Source of the DNA: Alisma plantago-aquatica
Lineage: Eukaryota > Streptophyta > Magnoliopsida > Alismatales > Alismataceae
Reading direction: 5' to 3'
Length of the DNA: 64,000 nucleotides
Assembly (NCBI GenBank): GCA_963693085.1
Contig: OY856410.1
Span: 886,690,335 to 886,754,334 of the forward strand
This document shows, piece after piece, positions 44,338 through 57,355 of the stretch. The notes below the pieces were generated by a model. The model had not been told where the DNA came from. It saw only the letters and a program-made list of their open reading frames with translations, and made no database searches. Within the stretch, counting starts at the first letter, position 1. Every line of letters starts with the position of its first letter. The position numbers and the translations under genes were made by a program.

Positions 44338-46143
44338 TGATAACACCAATTTTTGTAATATTTTAGACTGTTTTTCTGTTATCAAAACTGCCAGTTTTAG
44401 TTATTTTCCTCTCTTTTGTTTGCACTTTCACAATAATTGGCCAAGCAATGCTCTTAATCCTATATTTCCATCTTTTGCAGAGTTTCTCCTCGTTTTGGTG
44501 CAATAAGGCTATCCCGGCCCACAAAATAAGTCCAAGTCTGCACCGGCCTTCCTGACGCCTGATACACGCCCTGCCCGATAGGGTGGAACGACACCACGAC
44601 GCTCGAGAGGGGTGCTGCACAAGGAGGAACTGACAGACGACACGCCTCTTACCCGACAGGGAGCCATAGTCACCACAACAACCCAAGTATGTCGGGCGAC
44701 ACAGCCACTCACCGGCAGGCGCAGTTGCCCGTCACGTGACCAACGACCGAAGTTCCTGCACTGAGCGATACGGGTATCAACCGTCCACTGACCCGCGAAT
44801 GAGGAGGACACGTGGTGCTTCGAGCACCATAACTTTCCCCAACCGCTGCCTATAAATAGCAGCTACAGGGAGTTGAAAAGACAGCTTGGTCAGTTCGGAC
44901 ATTTGGGAACTTGAGCTATCTTCGAGGAGAATCGCGAGAGCAGACGTATCGTGCCCCAGTGCTCGTACCGAACGACACTAGGTCAGCTCTTCCCCATCCT
45001 GAGAGGGAGGGGACTGGTTCACCTAGGATTGTACCGGGCGACACTGAGGGCCGATATCGGCCGGTGTAGATACGCGAAATGAGTGCCCGACATCCACGCC
45101 CGAAAGTAGAACACGTAGTTCCATGCCCGACACGATATCGAACCCGATACGCTTCGCCCGTCATGCGTGCCGCCCGAGAGGACCCATCGCCAGACATGAG
45201 CGTATCAGCCAGGATTCTTGAGCGATACAGTTGCCCGTCAGGCGTGCCGCTCGAAAGGGTGTGCTGCCCGACACGGCTGTATCGGGCTAAGCCCCTGACC
45301 GATACCGGGCTGGAGAGCCGCAGTAGTCTGTCGTCCTTCTACATCAAGAAGGCGACACCTATCTTCACTTTCTGTCATTTAATTCCTTACTTATGCATTG
45401 TAATTAAGACCATTTATTTGTCTATGGAAATAGAAGATGCTTAATTACTTGCTGCTCTGTGCTCGGTACAATATGTTGGATGACTGCTATGTTTGATATC
45501 CGAACTCTATCTTGCATGCTTGGATCGCGTTTCGCTTAGCTATCAAATTGTGTTTTTCCCGTCGCAACAACTTCGAGAGTTGTGTTGTGGCTCTAGTGTT
45601 TGGTCTGATTCTGGAGTACGAGAGTGCCTGGAATGGAGTCGTTTCAGTAACATTCCACTCTAAATTTGAGCCCAACAACCTCGAGAGGGGTGCCGAGGCT
45701 TGGTTAGAGGTATCCGCTCTGAGAGGAGGGGTGCAGGATGTTACTGGTACTACTTGTTATGCTGTAGTCTTTTCCTTCGTATCTTGCCCTAGCTCTAGTA
45801 TTATCTTTCTGTTTCTGTTGCATGAAAACCCCTAAAAACTGCTAAATGACTAAAACCTGAAATCTCTCTTGTAGCTCCAGTTGGAGATAGTTTTCTTTGT
45901 TTTATTTGTGACATCTTGCTGTTTCCCTTCCGGTGAATTTATCATCTCTTTATACCTACCAGAGTGTAGCGTGTCGATTCTGAGTTCTCAACACTACCCC
46001 TTGTCCCTGTGTTCGACCCCGTATATCTACTTCGACCCCGTAAACAAAGTTGCGGGGGCCTAGAAGGAATCAGGTTTATAAATGTAAAAGCTCGACTACC
46101 TCAAATCCGCCTCCACTTTTGGACACGCGATTTAGGCCGGTCA
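44338..46143 (+). repeat. 3' LTR of the Athila-like element
   Basis: A 1806-bp copy of the 5' LTR, with the TATA box at 44851. Differences from the 5' LTR include many C/T and G/A changes, for example at the CG sites of the motif cluster. Confidence 0.92.
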
Positions 46144-46633
46144 ATATGATCCCTCATGATTCTTGGCATCAGGTAGAGAAAATAATTTGAGAGGGGTGCC
46201 TCATTTGAATCATTTTAAAGGAGAGAGAATCTTGAGATTAAAATAATCAAGATTTAAGCATAATTGAAACCCTAATTCAATTTAATGCAAAAATAATTAC
46301 ATTAATTGGATTGCCCTTCAACCAAAACTATAATGGTTGAGTTTGGTTATATGTGGACGTACTTGTGCCTTGCAAAGGCAAATGAAATATCTACGTGAGT
46401 GGATAACCCACTCATATTAAGAAAAGAAAAAGAAATATCCACTCACTTATGGATATTATTATTATATGATTTAAGGTGCTTAGTTTGTTTTCCTTTGAAA
46501 TAGGGATAATTGAGAGGAATAAGAGGCAAAGAGGATATCCTCTTCCCTAAGGAAGAGAAGGGGGAAAGTGGTAAGAAAGTTGAGGAGATAATTCCTACTT
46601 TCTCTCTCTTAAATGAATTTTCAATAAAATTCA

Positions 46634-46640
46634 TATATAA
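46634..46640 (+). promoter_or_regulatory. TATA box of solo LTR 2
   Basis: TATATAA, followed by GCTCC, parallels TATATAAGCTCTCC at 2644. Confidence 0.5.
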
Positions 46641-47144
46641 GCTCCTTTATCTTTGAGGTGAAGGGATAATTTCGAATCCACTTTAAATTCTTGTTTGCAA
46701 AAACGACCAAGGGATCTTGGAGAAATAGGAGGACGACCCCCAACCTGTTGGTAAGCTTCTTGACCTTCTTTCACCTTGAATTCATGGTGGAAATCACAAA
46801 ACAATGCATAATTTCTTCTCTATTTCACTCCATCTTCAATCCTAGCCAATCTTTACACTCCAAAGCTTGAGGACGAGCTTTGGGAGAGTTGCAAAAGCCT
46901 ATTCCACCATTGTTGACGTGAAGATCCAAGCTTTGAATCTCAATTGAAGGCGGGTTATATAACTTGAACCCTTGAACTTTGTTATTGATTCCACATCTCC
47001 ATCAATTGTTGATTCTTTCTTTGTTTTTGAAATTTTATTTGGTTGATTGATGCAATCACCATGAAAATCACAGCAAGATTCGTGGGTTTATAGCTTGATG
47101 ATGATGACATCATCATAAGCACACACCTCCATAAATATCTATTG

Positions 47145-48200
47145 CAAACGGTTTCAACATGTGGTCCAAACGGTTTCACCAAACCGTTTGGTGACCAAAC
47201 GGTTTGCAAATTGTTTGGTGGTTTGAGTTCCAAACCATTTGGAGTGGTTGACCGAATGGAGAGGGTTGACCATTTGAGGGGGGTTGCTTATGTGTTGAAT
47301 AATTATCTAATAGATTTAATTTATGAGTTTCTAAAGTTTCCATGATTGGATGATCTACCAATTACAAACCCTAATCGGGTTGAGTGTTGAATTCTTAAGT
47401 GAATTGAATCAATTTTGGGTTGACTAGCCCAAACGGTCTCAAGACTGTTTGGAGGTCATCCAAACAGTCTCAAGACTATTTGGAGGTCAACCAAGACCGT
47501 TTGGAAGTTGATGATGAAGCATGATTGGATGGTTGAAGATCCAATGATATTACATTGAAATACAATCAATAGCTCAATTGATGATTGATTCAATGATGCA
47601 AACCCTAATTGAATTTTATATATTTCAATGGTGGATTGAGTCAAATGGTCTCAAGACCATTTGGAGGTCATACAAATGACCTCAAGACCGTTTGAGGTCA
47701 GGTCATGACATAGCTAAGTGGTTATTCAATGATTGCAATCAAATTAGTCCCACAATGTCAACCATTGATGGTTCCTCGATTTCAAAACTGTAAGTGATGG
47801 TTTCTTGATTATAAACCCTAGTTCAATTGGGTTAAAAACCTTAATTGAAGGTCCAATTGAAGGGTGATTTAATGGTTCAATTGAAGAATAAATCAATGAT
47901 TCAATTAATAGATGGTTCAATGATTGAAACCCTAAATTGACTAAGTGTTGGATGACCCTTTTTGTCCGTTCGGTTTTGAGAGAGTTTGGACCAAAGACCG
48001 TTTGAGTCCAAACGGTCTCAAGACCATTTGGAGACCCAAATTCATTCAGTTTCAAATGTGTTGTCTAAACGGTTTCAAGCACTAACCTTGTTAAACAGTT
48101 TCAAACCATTTGAACTTAATTAATCAAAATCGTTTGAAGTCTAAGTGATCAAGACCATTTGGGGTCTAAGTGACCAAGACTTTTTGAGGTTCAAATTGGT
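47145..48200 (+). repeat. Diverged palindrome array in solo LTR 2
   Basis: Copies of CCAAACGGTTT, AAACCGTTTGG and AAACGGTCTCAAGACCG(T)TTGG recur about 15 times. Examples are at 47150, 47168, 47190, 47428, 47464, 47645, 47990 and 48012. It occupies the same region of the LTR as the array at 3175-4385 but with the longer dyad CCAAACGG...CCGTTTGG, so the motif itself has drifted. Confidence 0.78.
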
Positions 48201-50327
48201 TAAACCATTTGGACACCTAATATGATTTAAGGTCAGTTAGCTACTTAATTGATAATGATGTAGTCTAATGGTGATCATAGTGATTAACCCCAAACTGTGT
48301 GTACTTAAATGAAGAGCTGACCTAGATCAATCTTGGAATACTTAACATCCTAGAGAGGATGAGAGAGAGAGAAATTCTTATATAATTAAGCCCTAATTCT
48401 CTCATTATGAATAAATATGTAATCAGGGTTTGATCCATAATAATGAGATCATGAAACCCTCATCGTAAAGATTAATGAGCCTTGACCTTAAATTAGGGCA
48501 AATATATGTGAAACCCTAAATTAGGGCAAAGCTAGGTAAAACCCTAATTGAGGGAGATGTCAAGTGAAATCCTAATTTCAGGTAATACTAAGTGAAACCC
48601 TGATAAAGAAGGATGTTATGTGAAACTCTAATGAAGAGTGATATTAGGTGAAATACATATTTATGGGAGATGCTATGTGAACCTTAATTTATAAACATGG
48701 AAAATCCTATTTCTAATAATAGGAATAGTGATTAATATATATTGACAAGTGTAACATCTAAAGAGGTTGATAGTGGATATCTTTATATCAATAGTTCCTA
48801 ACTCAAACATGAGTCCATATCATTAACAATGATTGTATTTTCTAAATACAGTGACTTGTGACCAACACATTACATGATAAATGTGATGAACTAGTGTATA
48901 AGGTATTAGGATGGGAAATACCCTAATACAAGCTAAGTGGATGAACTCAAGTAAGATAAAGATGATGAGGGAAATGATACATCAAAGTATGATAGATATC
49001 CCATCCAGCACCTCAAGATTGATATACCTTGATGTGTTTTAAGTCCAATATATTTGGATGAGTGACACATGAAGTGTGTCATGGTAGTTGTTTCCTTGAG
49101 ATGCAATGCACTTTGATAAGTGTAGGCTAACATGCCTTATGAAAAGGTTAATCCAAACCAATAAACTATGATGCAATCATATTCTGATAAAGATGAGAGA
49201 GAAACTTATACTTTGTGTTGATAATTCATTTGATGATGAATGATGAGAATACATAAGTATGATTGAATACTTATGTTATCCATATTGATTCCTAGCTGTG
49301 TGAAACAAAGGAATAGGACTTGATCATTAATAATATGATCTTGAGAACCTATATGGTTATCTATGGAAAACCCTAATCCAGGGTGATGTTATGTAATGTT
49401 ACAGTAAACCCTAAATTGAGTAAAAGGACATGATGAACCCTAATTTGATGTGAATAGTGCATCCTAACCCTAAATTGGGTAATGAGATATAATAAAGCCT
49501 AATACAGGGTAACTCTATGTGAAACCCTAATACAGGGTGATGTTATGTGAAGTCCTAATACAGAGTAATCCTATGTGAAACTCAAATATAGATTGATGAG
49601 TTATGAATGTAATAAGAAAACCCTTGTATTGCATGGTACTGATATATAATTGTTATCATGAGTAATAATCATGCAGGTATGTTGAGATGAAGAGTATAGC
49701 CAGGTATGGGCTATGATGCCCTGTATATTGAAATTGTTTATGAGCCTCATAAGCCATAATATGCCTTGTTGCCTATTAAGGGGTAATAAGAGGTGATATG
49801 GGTTTTGTGAACTATGTGGAATAATTTGTGAAGCAAGAATCATAATGTCCTTGGTCAGATGACCTGAAGTTATTAAGTTACCTAATAAGTGGTAACACGT
49901 ATTCTATGATGAGTTAAGGGTTTGAATACCCATATTCTATAATCATGATGATGAACTTGTTAAGAAATGGATATGTACTTGATGAGATGAGGGATTAAGA
50001 TCCCAGTACTTTGTTAAAAGAATATGGCTACAGGACATGACACCACAAAGACAATGCCAGGCATTAGCTATGTGATCTAAGCCTAAAGAGAATATATGAT
50101 GCAGTTATAATTTTATAATAAATAAATGTTATACATGTTCTTCATATTCCTTAACGGATAAGTGACATGCTTCTCTATCAAGTTATAGTTGTGATGCTTT
50201 ATTTAAGAATAATGTTCTAATCTGTTAAACAATGAATTAACTGCTATTAAGCAATTATGATTCCTCTATTCAGACTTATCTTATTAATTTACAATAATAA
50301 TGTTTCTGGCAGAGAGTTATATCTCTC

Positions 50328-50358
50328 GCTGGGGCAATTTTACAATTGTCTCATCCCC
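50328..50358 (+). promoter_or_regulatory. Conserved LTR hairpin, solo LTR 2
   Basis: GCTGGGGCAATT and AATTGTCTCATCCCC pair, followed by TTTTTTAGGTGG. This is a variant of the block at 6125. Confidence 0.6.
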
Positions 50359-51654
50359 GTGGGAACCACATTTTTTAGGTGGACGTGGATGAGGAGGCAG
50401 GAATCCCTCAATAGGTGGAGGACAACATCAGCAGTAGCAGGAACAACAGTGAATTCTCAGGTGGAGACTGTTGGTATGTATGCCCTGAGAGCCAATCATG
50501 TGATAATTGGTGGGATACATTAAGATTGATTTGATAAACATAAAAGGCGAGCTTCCAATTCTTTCTGGTTCAGTCATATGAGATAGTGATAGAACAGATT
50601 GAATGTCTAGAGAATGACAATACTCAATGACGTATGCTTTCAGGTTGAGGACCTAAACGATGAGATCATACAGATGCTAAGAGTTTGTACATTCTTGTTA
50701 TGTCCCTAGTCGGATGTCATTGTGGAAGGTAGATAGACAGCAGTGACACACAAGACTAGATTGTGGTGTTGGTTGATGACAGAATCTCATTAGTCATGAT
50801 ATAGAGATATCAAACCAAACACATAGGTACTTGTTAGAGAACAAGGTACCGGACAGACCCACCGTGAGTTTGACACATGGAACCATGAGATGGTAGTCAC
50901 AGTCAGTACTCACAGTGATGGTGGTGAGTGTGATTCTTAGACCTGAAATCACTGCACTCAACACATGTCGTTGGGCACACTTTGACATCATCAAACGCAG
51001 TCCTGAAACATGGGTTGTTATAAAGGTGATGATTGGGTGGCTTTGACACATGGGGCTTTTGAGGGGTGAGTGATAGATATGGGATTTGTCCCTCCTGAGG
51101 GAGTTTGATATCCATGGCCACTTGATGAGTAGGATTGAGAAAGGCGTGCACGCATGTATGAATTAGTATATGATACTGATGTCATACATATCTCTTCCAG
51201 TCTACTCTGAGATCAAGAAAGTGAATGAACGTTGACAGGATGACTGCTCCATGCCTCGAGTTCATTCGGGATATCAGTGACAAAGGAATTATACATTCGC
51301 TGTAACACCATTCACGGATTGTAGGATGAAAGTTGTTCTCCAACTTTCTACTTTCACTTGGGTAGCACTGATGTGTGACTAGGCACCACTCTTTGCTTGT
51401 GAAGTCATAAGTGTTATGGACTTTCACTGCCAACGTGAAATGGACCTGCAGGGTCACACACATAGGATTTAACCTGGAAGAGGAGTTTTGTCCACAAAGC
51501 AATGTTTAGATTGATTACTAAAGGAGTTTAGTAGTTCAATTAAACACTCAATCAGTCGATAGCTCAATATCGTATGGTTCAAGGGGTTGGACGCATTGAT
51601 TGGAGTATCGGATTGATTGAAATCGCAATTGACTGATTTTGCCCAACCTGTGCT

Positions 51655-52065
51655 CCCAACCGATCGGTTCATGTGATGAACCGGTCGGCTGAGGTTGCTG
51701 AACCAGTCGGCTGGAATGTCCAGGCTGATCGGCTCATGCCCAGGTTGAAACGACCAGTTCAAGGGTTGAACCGATCGGCTCAACTGGTGCAACCGACCAG
51801 TTGGGAAAGTCATGTCGGCAAGAATTTTCCTTTCGTTTCAAATTGCCCAATTCGATTGGGAATAACATTGGTATTCGATACCAATTGGGAAAGAAACAAG
51901 GAAAGTCTTTTTGAGCCGGATTAGGACCATGAACCGATCGGTTCAGGGCACCAACCGATCGGTTGGAGTGCCCCAAACGATCGGCTCAGGTCCAACCGAT
52001 CGGCTCAATGGCCGAACCGATCGGTTCAGTTGTGAACCGATCATTTCAAGTTGCGAACCGGTTGC
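51655..52065 (+). repeat. AACCGATCGGTT palindrome array in the copia 5' LTR
   Basis: About 14 copies of AACCGATCGGTT or one-to-three-base variants (AACCGGTCGGCT, AAACGATCGGCT, AACCGACCAGTT) occur in 410 bases, at a typical spacing of about 20 bases. They lie in two groups, 51656-51800 and 51931-52065. The second group ends just upstream of the TATA box at 52150. The 3' LTR carries the same array at 58543-58950. Confidence 0.9.
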
Positions 52066-52149
52066 TTTTTGTGGAAAATTCTCAAACCCTTCTACTCCTG
52101 CATTAGTCCCGCATTGCCCGGGATGGAGAACCCTGTCTCATGACTCTCC

Positions 52150-52157
52150 TATATATA
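52150..52157 (+). promoter_or_regulatory. TATA box of the copia 5' LTR
   Basis: TATATATA follows TGACTCTCC. The 3' LTR has the same box at 59037, two bases longer. Confidence 0.75.
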
Positions 52158-52710
52158 GGGGTATTGGGGGCTTCTCAAAGTACAGCTCAGTGCAACCAGT
52201 TGCTCTGCAAGTTGTCGTTCTCTCTGGTTTTGGTAACCGTGAGAGAGCCCGAGCAAGTGCTTCCCGCAAAAGGGAGGTGCAGCAAGGGAAGGACAACTGC
52301 AGTTGCAACAGGAGGCAGGAGAGCGTGTTGGCGACTAGTACGTCAACAGGAGGGTGCGACTCCTTCCACTTCCTTGTGGGACAAGGAGAGTGGAGTTCCA
52401 GGTGGTCCGTGTGGACTACTACAGAGGCGGGAGGACACTGCCGCTTAGGAGGACAACTGTCATCCGACAGTCCGGTTCGAGTAGGAGTTGTCAGTCCTGG
52501 TGCGACCAGGAGCTGCACAGACACCGTCGAAGTCCGGAGTTGAAGACTGTGCATTGCGCGAGGTATTGTTGCCGAGCAAGCCTCGGGACAAGGTATGATT
52601 CCGCAAACCATCCTTTCCTATTATATAGACGTTGACGCGTTTCCTCGATATGGGTTTGGGGAGAAATTTTTGTTTCCGCTGTCTTCTCTGTCTCCCTTAA
52701 AACCCAACAG

Positions 52711-52723
52711 TGGTATCAGAGCC
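52711..52723 (+). other. Primer binding site (tRNA-iMet)
   Basis: TGGTATCAGAGCC, one base after the 5' LTR, is an exact complement of the initiator tRNA-Met 3' end. Confidence 0.95.
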
Positions 52724-54115
52724 ATGTCAACTGCTCTATGTTTTAGGAATATCGATATGATCGATTTTGGTTTGTCGCCTTTATTTATTGCATGCGATGC
52801 GAATAATATCGGCTTTACGCATGTCCAATCCTAAATCCACATATCCCTAATTACATATATGATATGTATTATTAATGCACTCGATACGCGTCACCCTTAA
52901 ACGAGTTTTGTGGTGGATGTGTGTAGCGTGATTATGGCCTATAAACCCCTATCTGTGATTGGTTGTGTGTGGTTGCTTGCATCTCGGTCTGCGCACCGAT
53001 CTTCCCTCTCTTATTCCTGATGTAATTCGAAATAATTCAAGATTCTTTCCTACCTTTGCTCCCCCCGAATGTAACTCGGGGTTTCCCTTTTAAAGAAATG
53101 TAATAAATAGGATAGATTTTATTTCCTGTTATGTCAAAGACTGGCGGACATCAAGACGACTGCTCAGACGGTCGGTTCAAGGAGTGAACCGATCGGTTGA
53201 TGACCGGTTCGAGGAGCGAGACGAGCGAGTGGCGGACATGACGAGATGCACGACGACCAGGCGAACCGATCAGTTGGAGGAGCCAACCGATCGGCTGGTG
53301 GCACCCAGACGACCGGCTGGAGAGTACAGATCATTCATGTGATGAGTTGATCAACTCGGATGGCAAGGCACAGAGTTCATCTTGTACAGGTTGCATGTAA
53401 TGTTGACCTAGATGACCGTGATTCCTCTTGGCTCGAGGAATCACATTAGGATGGCCATAATCATCGCTTTTATCGTTTTGTGCATGTTTTCTGTGGGATA
53501 TAGCATGTATATGATACATACTATGTATTGTGGTGATTGGATATGTATATGTATATAAAACCAAATCCCTCATTAAAATATTAAGTTTTATATGCCTTCC
53601 ATTAGCGGCACACATGAAAAGCTCGATCGACCAAGCGTAGGTTACGCCAAAGCGTGGTGCGCCGTCTATCTTGTGGAAGTGTGAAGGGTATACATGTAGG
53701 TTCTGCCAAAGCAGGGTGCATGTTTACCGTGTCGGCTTTTGGATTAGACTTAACTGGTGATTCTTAGAGCGTCTAAGCCCAGAGGCAAGGAATGTTCATG
53801 GCAAGGTGTTGTGCATGTTCATTCAACAATAGTTGCATATGATGCAATTGGCAAAGAGTTGCCTACCTGAGAGATCTAAGTTGTGGGTGATCAGCCAAAG
53901 CTGACTCATGACTTAGAGGATTTCAGGATCTTGCCCACTAGAAGGTTGTACGCTGCAATCTTCCGAATTGATAGTGAGGGCTATCGATTTGAAGTAAAAT
54001 AGTGGGAGCGATAATTAATTAAAGGCCTAATTATATCGTCAAATTTTCAAATCAATCAAATAAGTCAAAAATGAGTTTTGGACTAAAATTGCATATTTTC
54101 CTTTTTGTAGTTCAA
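52724..54115 (+). other. Copia leader with palindrome extension and short repeats
   Basis: A 1.4-kb untranslated leader. A further group of about six AACCGATCGGTT-like words lies at 53165-53315, outside the LTR. At 53635 and 53696 a 24-base unit beginning GTAGGTT(A/C)(C/T)GCCAAAGC is repeated, and GCCAAAGC-type words recur to 53900. These may be RNA-packaging or dimerisation elements, which is inference. No gene is seen. Confidence 0.6.
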
Positions 54116-54970
54116 ATGGCAACAAACAACAACAACTTTTCTTTGCGATCGGTCCTTGACAAGGACAAGCTAAATGGGACAAACTTCCACGACTGGTATC
54201 GGACATTGAGAATTGTTCTCACTCAAGAGCGTAAGCTCTATGTCTTGGATACTCCAATTCCAGAGGAACCCACTCCTAATGCACCAAGGACAGAAAGGGA
54301 TGCTTACAAGAAGCATTCTGATGATGCCATTGATGCAAAGTGCTTGATGCTATGTTCAATGAACCATGAGTTGTAGAGGCAACATGAGAACATGGGTGTC
54401 ATAGAGATGATTCTGCATCTCAGGAACATGTATGAAGATCAGGCACGGCAAGAGAGGTACAATGTTTCTAGGGCGCTGTTCAAGTGCGTCATGATAGAAG
54501 GAGATCCATTTGGTCCTCACACACTCAAGATGATTGGGTATGTGGAGAACCTGCAGAGACTGGGATTTCCACTGAGCCAAGAGTTGGCTACTGACGTGAT
54601 ACTGCAATCGTTGCCAGAATCTTACAGTCAGTTTGTGATGAACTACAACATGAACAACTTTGATAGGCCACTGTCAGAGTTGTTGGGCATGTTGAGGACA
54701 GCCGAGTTACAGATGAAGAAGGACAAGCCTAAGTCCGTGATGGTGATCACGAGCAAGAAAGGCAAGTCCAAGCGCAAGGGCAAGGGCAAAGCTAAGAAAG
54801 GTTCTGAAGCTAGCCAGGAGTCCAAGCCATCTTCAGCTCTCAAGGCCAAGGGAGGCGTGACCAAGAAAGGAAATTGCCACCATTGTCAAAAGCCAGGACA
54901 TTGGAAAAGGAATTGTCCTATCTACCTGGAAGAACAAAAGAAGAAGGAGGCGACTGAAGCCTCTACTTGA
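54116..54970 (+). pseudogene. gag: Copia gag with CCHC zinc knuckle, one nonsense codon
   Basis: This frame encodes the nucleocapsid precursor. The N-terminus MATNNNNFSLRSVLDKDKLN, then GTNFHDWYRTLRIVL, is typical of the copia gag (UBN2-type) domain. The domain continues through LFKCVMIEGDPFGPHTLKMI and SQFVMNYNMN. A Lys-rich linker precedes the knuckle NCHHCQKPGHWKRNCP (C-x2-C-x4-H-x4-C) at residues about 260-275. The frame of about 284 codons is whole except for a TAG at 54374-54376. It ends at a TGA at 54968, and no in-frame pol follows. I start at 54116 because the asparagine-rich N-terminus follows it; an upstream in-frame ATG at 54071 is less likely. Confidence 0.88.
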
Positions 54971-57343
54971 AGGTGTCATGTAAATAAACTTGTAACACTT
55001 TTTGAGATATATGATATCAAGATGTAAAGTGTAAAGCATTCTTACTTGGGGCAAGTGTTGCCTTTATAGATAGGAATACTTTAGTTTATTTTCAGCCAAT
55101 AAGGCATGTAATACAGTTATGAACTGTTATTTCATACTTGCCAATAGATAGAAACACTTTATTTTTGCATATTGTGTGACAATGATGGCAATTAATAAAG
55201 AGATGTTTCAATTTATAAAGATGTGATCTTTGTGGCAATGCCTTATTTATCTTGTGATATGCATAAGATAAGATGATACCTAAAAGTCATAGATAACTCA
55301 AACAATTTAATTAGCAATAATCATGAGAAATTCATTTCTAGTTTCCATGTTATGGATAAATCTAGACTCTTTTGGTTATAGAACCAGTAAGAGACATGAA
55401 TATCTTGGACATGATTAATCAATCTTCACTAATGTAGTGGGAGAGTGATTATCCTATTAGGTACAATACATGTGATGTATTTACATACCTATTGGAATAA
55501 ATGCTAATACTTCAAATGGTGTTTAGAGAAATACCAATATGAATATCTTGAAGTGTTCAAGATTATCATAAATGAAGTACAAATTTGGTAAAGTATTAAT
55601 TCTTAATGAGATCAAGGAATGAAATACTTGGACCAAATGTTTGAGATCCTTATGAGTGATTATGATAGTGTATCATAGTGAACTCATGATTAAGGCATGG
55701 TGATGTCTGAATCAAGAAGGAATCATACTCTAAGGAGTTAGAGAATGATTATCAAATAACTGAATTCTTCTTAATAAAAGAATACCCCACACTAATAAAA
55801 GAAATTAAGAATCACAAGGGTTGTGAGTTCTTATATCTTTAACAGATACACCTCAATTATCTATGTGATGAGTTGTTCATGTGATGAGTCAACTATCAAG
55901 ATGAACATGAGGAACTGAATCTTGAGTTATGGTTTATGAAACCATTACATCCTAAATGACTTCCATGTGAACCATAAGGTATGACCTTGATGGTAGCACT
56001 CATTGGATCATATCCATAAGTGCAAATAAGTCTTAAGTGTTAAGACACATGGATAACATTTTGACAAGGATGATGCTTGTTGATTGCAACTTAATGACTA
56101 AGACATTTGGCATATGGATACTAAAACCGCATTCCTATGAAGAATAAAAACAGGATGTGTACGTGACACAGCCTATAAGGTTTATGAATCCACTAATGCA
56201 AATGAAGGCTATAAGTTACAATGGACTAATCAATGTGATTGATTGAGTACAGGCAACTCAAAATTGGATCTTTACTTTGATGATATAGTCAAAGGGTTTG
56301 ACTGATATGTCAAAGATAAAGAAGGGATCTGTGATTTAGTGGGAGCGTATTCACATTCCACATATTGATGTGAAATGGAAATGTTCTAGATTGGAAATCC
56401 GAATGTGGAAATTATCTTTAAGGAAGATAGAGATGTTTCCTATGTGATAGGAATAGAGATCTATAGAGATAGTTCTCGAAAATCTCTTGACCTGGAAAGA
56501 GAGAGCATACATTGGCAATCTGTACTGAAGTATTCAGTATGCACAGATTCAGTGGGAGAAAACTTGTCCATATTACATGGAGTTAGTATCCCAAGGCCAA
56601 GTGTCCAATTCTTATGAAGAATGGGAACACTAAGAATAGATATGGATCTATCATGTATGTAATCATCCCATTATCTTGCATGTATGACATGGCAAGAATA
56701 AAATGCATTCATCATCTTGTATGTAGGACATGGCAATATGATGTGCTCACCCTGATAACTCGTATGTGGGACATGACGAGTGGATGTCTGTCTGCTTCCA
56801 GTAAGGGTTACTGGAATACCATGAGAACTTGATGAGTGCTTGTGAAGTACTAGTTCTATGGAGATAAGGAAGAGTTCGATGTAAAGAGTTACATTGATGC
56901 GAACTTCCTAAAGGACAGAAAATTAATCGCAATATATATACATAAGATGTATAAAAGTGAAAGTTTGTTGATAATTGGAAATGTTCCAATAAAGCCATTT
57001 GAAAAGGGGAAATGCCGAGTATCTATGTGTTAGTAAACAGCAGTGGATACTATATGGATCTGAAAGTTCATAGGATGAACTTATATTCCACTCATTGATG
57101 ATAAGTCTGGAATCCTTGATCATGCAATGTGGCTAAAGGTTAGCAAAGGAATACTAGATCGCATATTACGGCAACTCCATCTCATACGTATGACGTACAA
57201 TGAAGAGATGCGAGACATGCAATTTGTACAGACTTTGGCAAGGTGTTGTCATTACTCACTATGTTGGCACTACAGCACAGTAACATGTGGGACATGTTTG
57301 AATATCACTATGAATATGATTCATGGGTGATTGGCTCGCAGTG
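54971..57343 (+). pseudogene. Relics of copia pol (RT and RNase H)
   Basis: Protease and integrase are not recognisable. Scraps of RT remain in different frames: MDTKTAFL near 56115, followed by decayed VYVTQP; DLYFDDIVKGFD near 56265; YVIGIEIYRDSSRKSLDL near 56435. RNase H scraps are SYIDANFLKD near 56890 and RQLHLIR near 57170. Their order is the copia pol order, so this is a true pol that has collapsed by many indels and stops rather than a replacement by foreign DNA. The stretch 54971-56100 is AT-rich and unrecognisable. Confidence 0.7.
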
Positions 57344-57355
57344 CAAGTGGGAGTC
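57344..57355 (+). other. Polypurine tract of the copia element
   Basis: CAAGTGGGAGTC immediately precedes the 3' LTR start, as in most plant copia elements. Confidence 0.8.

Larger units (their letters stand above)
35581..46143 (+). mobile_element. Athila-like Ty3/gypsy retrotransposon, nearly complete
   Basis: A 10.56-kb element with two LTRs of about 1.8 kb (35581-37387 and 44338-46143). Each begins TGATAACACC and ends GGCCGGTCA. The 5-bp target duplication is exact (ATATG at 35576-35580 and 46144-46148). It has a tRNA-Asp primer site, one long gag-pol frame broken only by four stop codons, a long 3' untranslated region and a polypurine tract. The tRNA-Asp site and the pol style place it in the Athila/Tat side of Ty3/gypsy (no chromodomain). 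It is inserted in solo LTR 2. The LTRs differ from each other by several percent, so it is older than the copia insertion nearby. Confidence 0.92.
46149..50468 (+). mobile_element. Tekay-like solo LTR 2, middle part
   Basis: This continues the LTR broken at 35580. A TATA box (TATATAA) is at 46634, followed by the same AACGACCAAGG motif as in solo LTR 1. A diverged palindrome array lies at 47145-48200, and the conserved hairpin at 50328-50358. It ends at GAGAC (50464-50468), which is repeated after the copia element at 59599-59603. It has no coding potential; the many short CCCTAAT repeats (48400-49600) are AT-rich LTR filler. Confidence 0.85.
50469..52709 (+). repeat. 5' LTR of the copia element
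   Basis: A 2241-bp LTR. It contains the AACCGATCGGTT palindrome array at 51655-52065, followed 80 bases later by a TATA box. Minus-strand open frames inside it are duplicated in the other LTR and show no protein similarity. Confidence 0.93.

Noticed and set aside
50794..51813. Several minus-strand open frames of 80-114 codons in the copia 5' LTR, with near-identical partners at 57681-58700
   Set aside because: They are identical only because the two LTRs are copies of each other. They contain no recognisable motif, and the real coding direction of the element is plus.
51911..52611. Open frames of 157-210 codons on both strands across the copia promoter and R region
   Set aside because: They overlap the AACCGATCGGTT array and TATA box and the frames are broken differently in the 3' LTR. 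Low stop density comes from GC-rich repeat composition.
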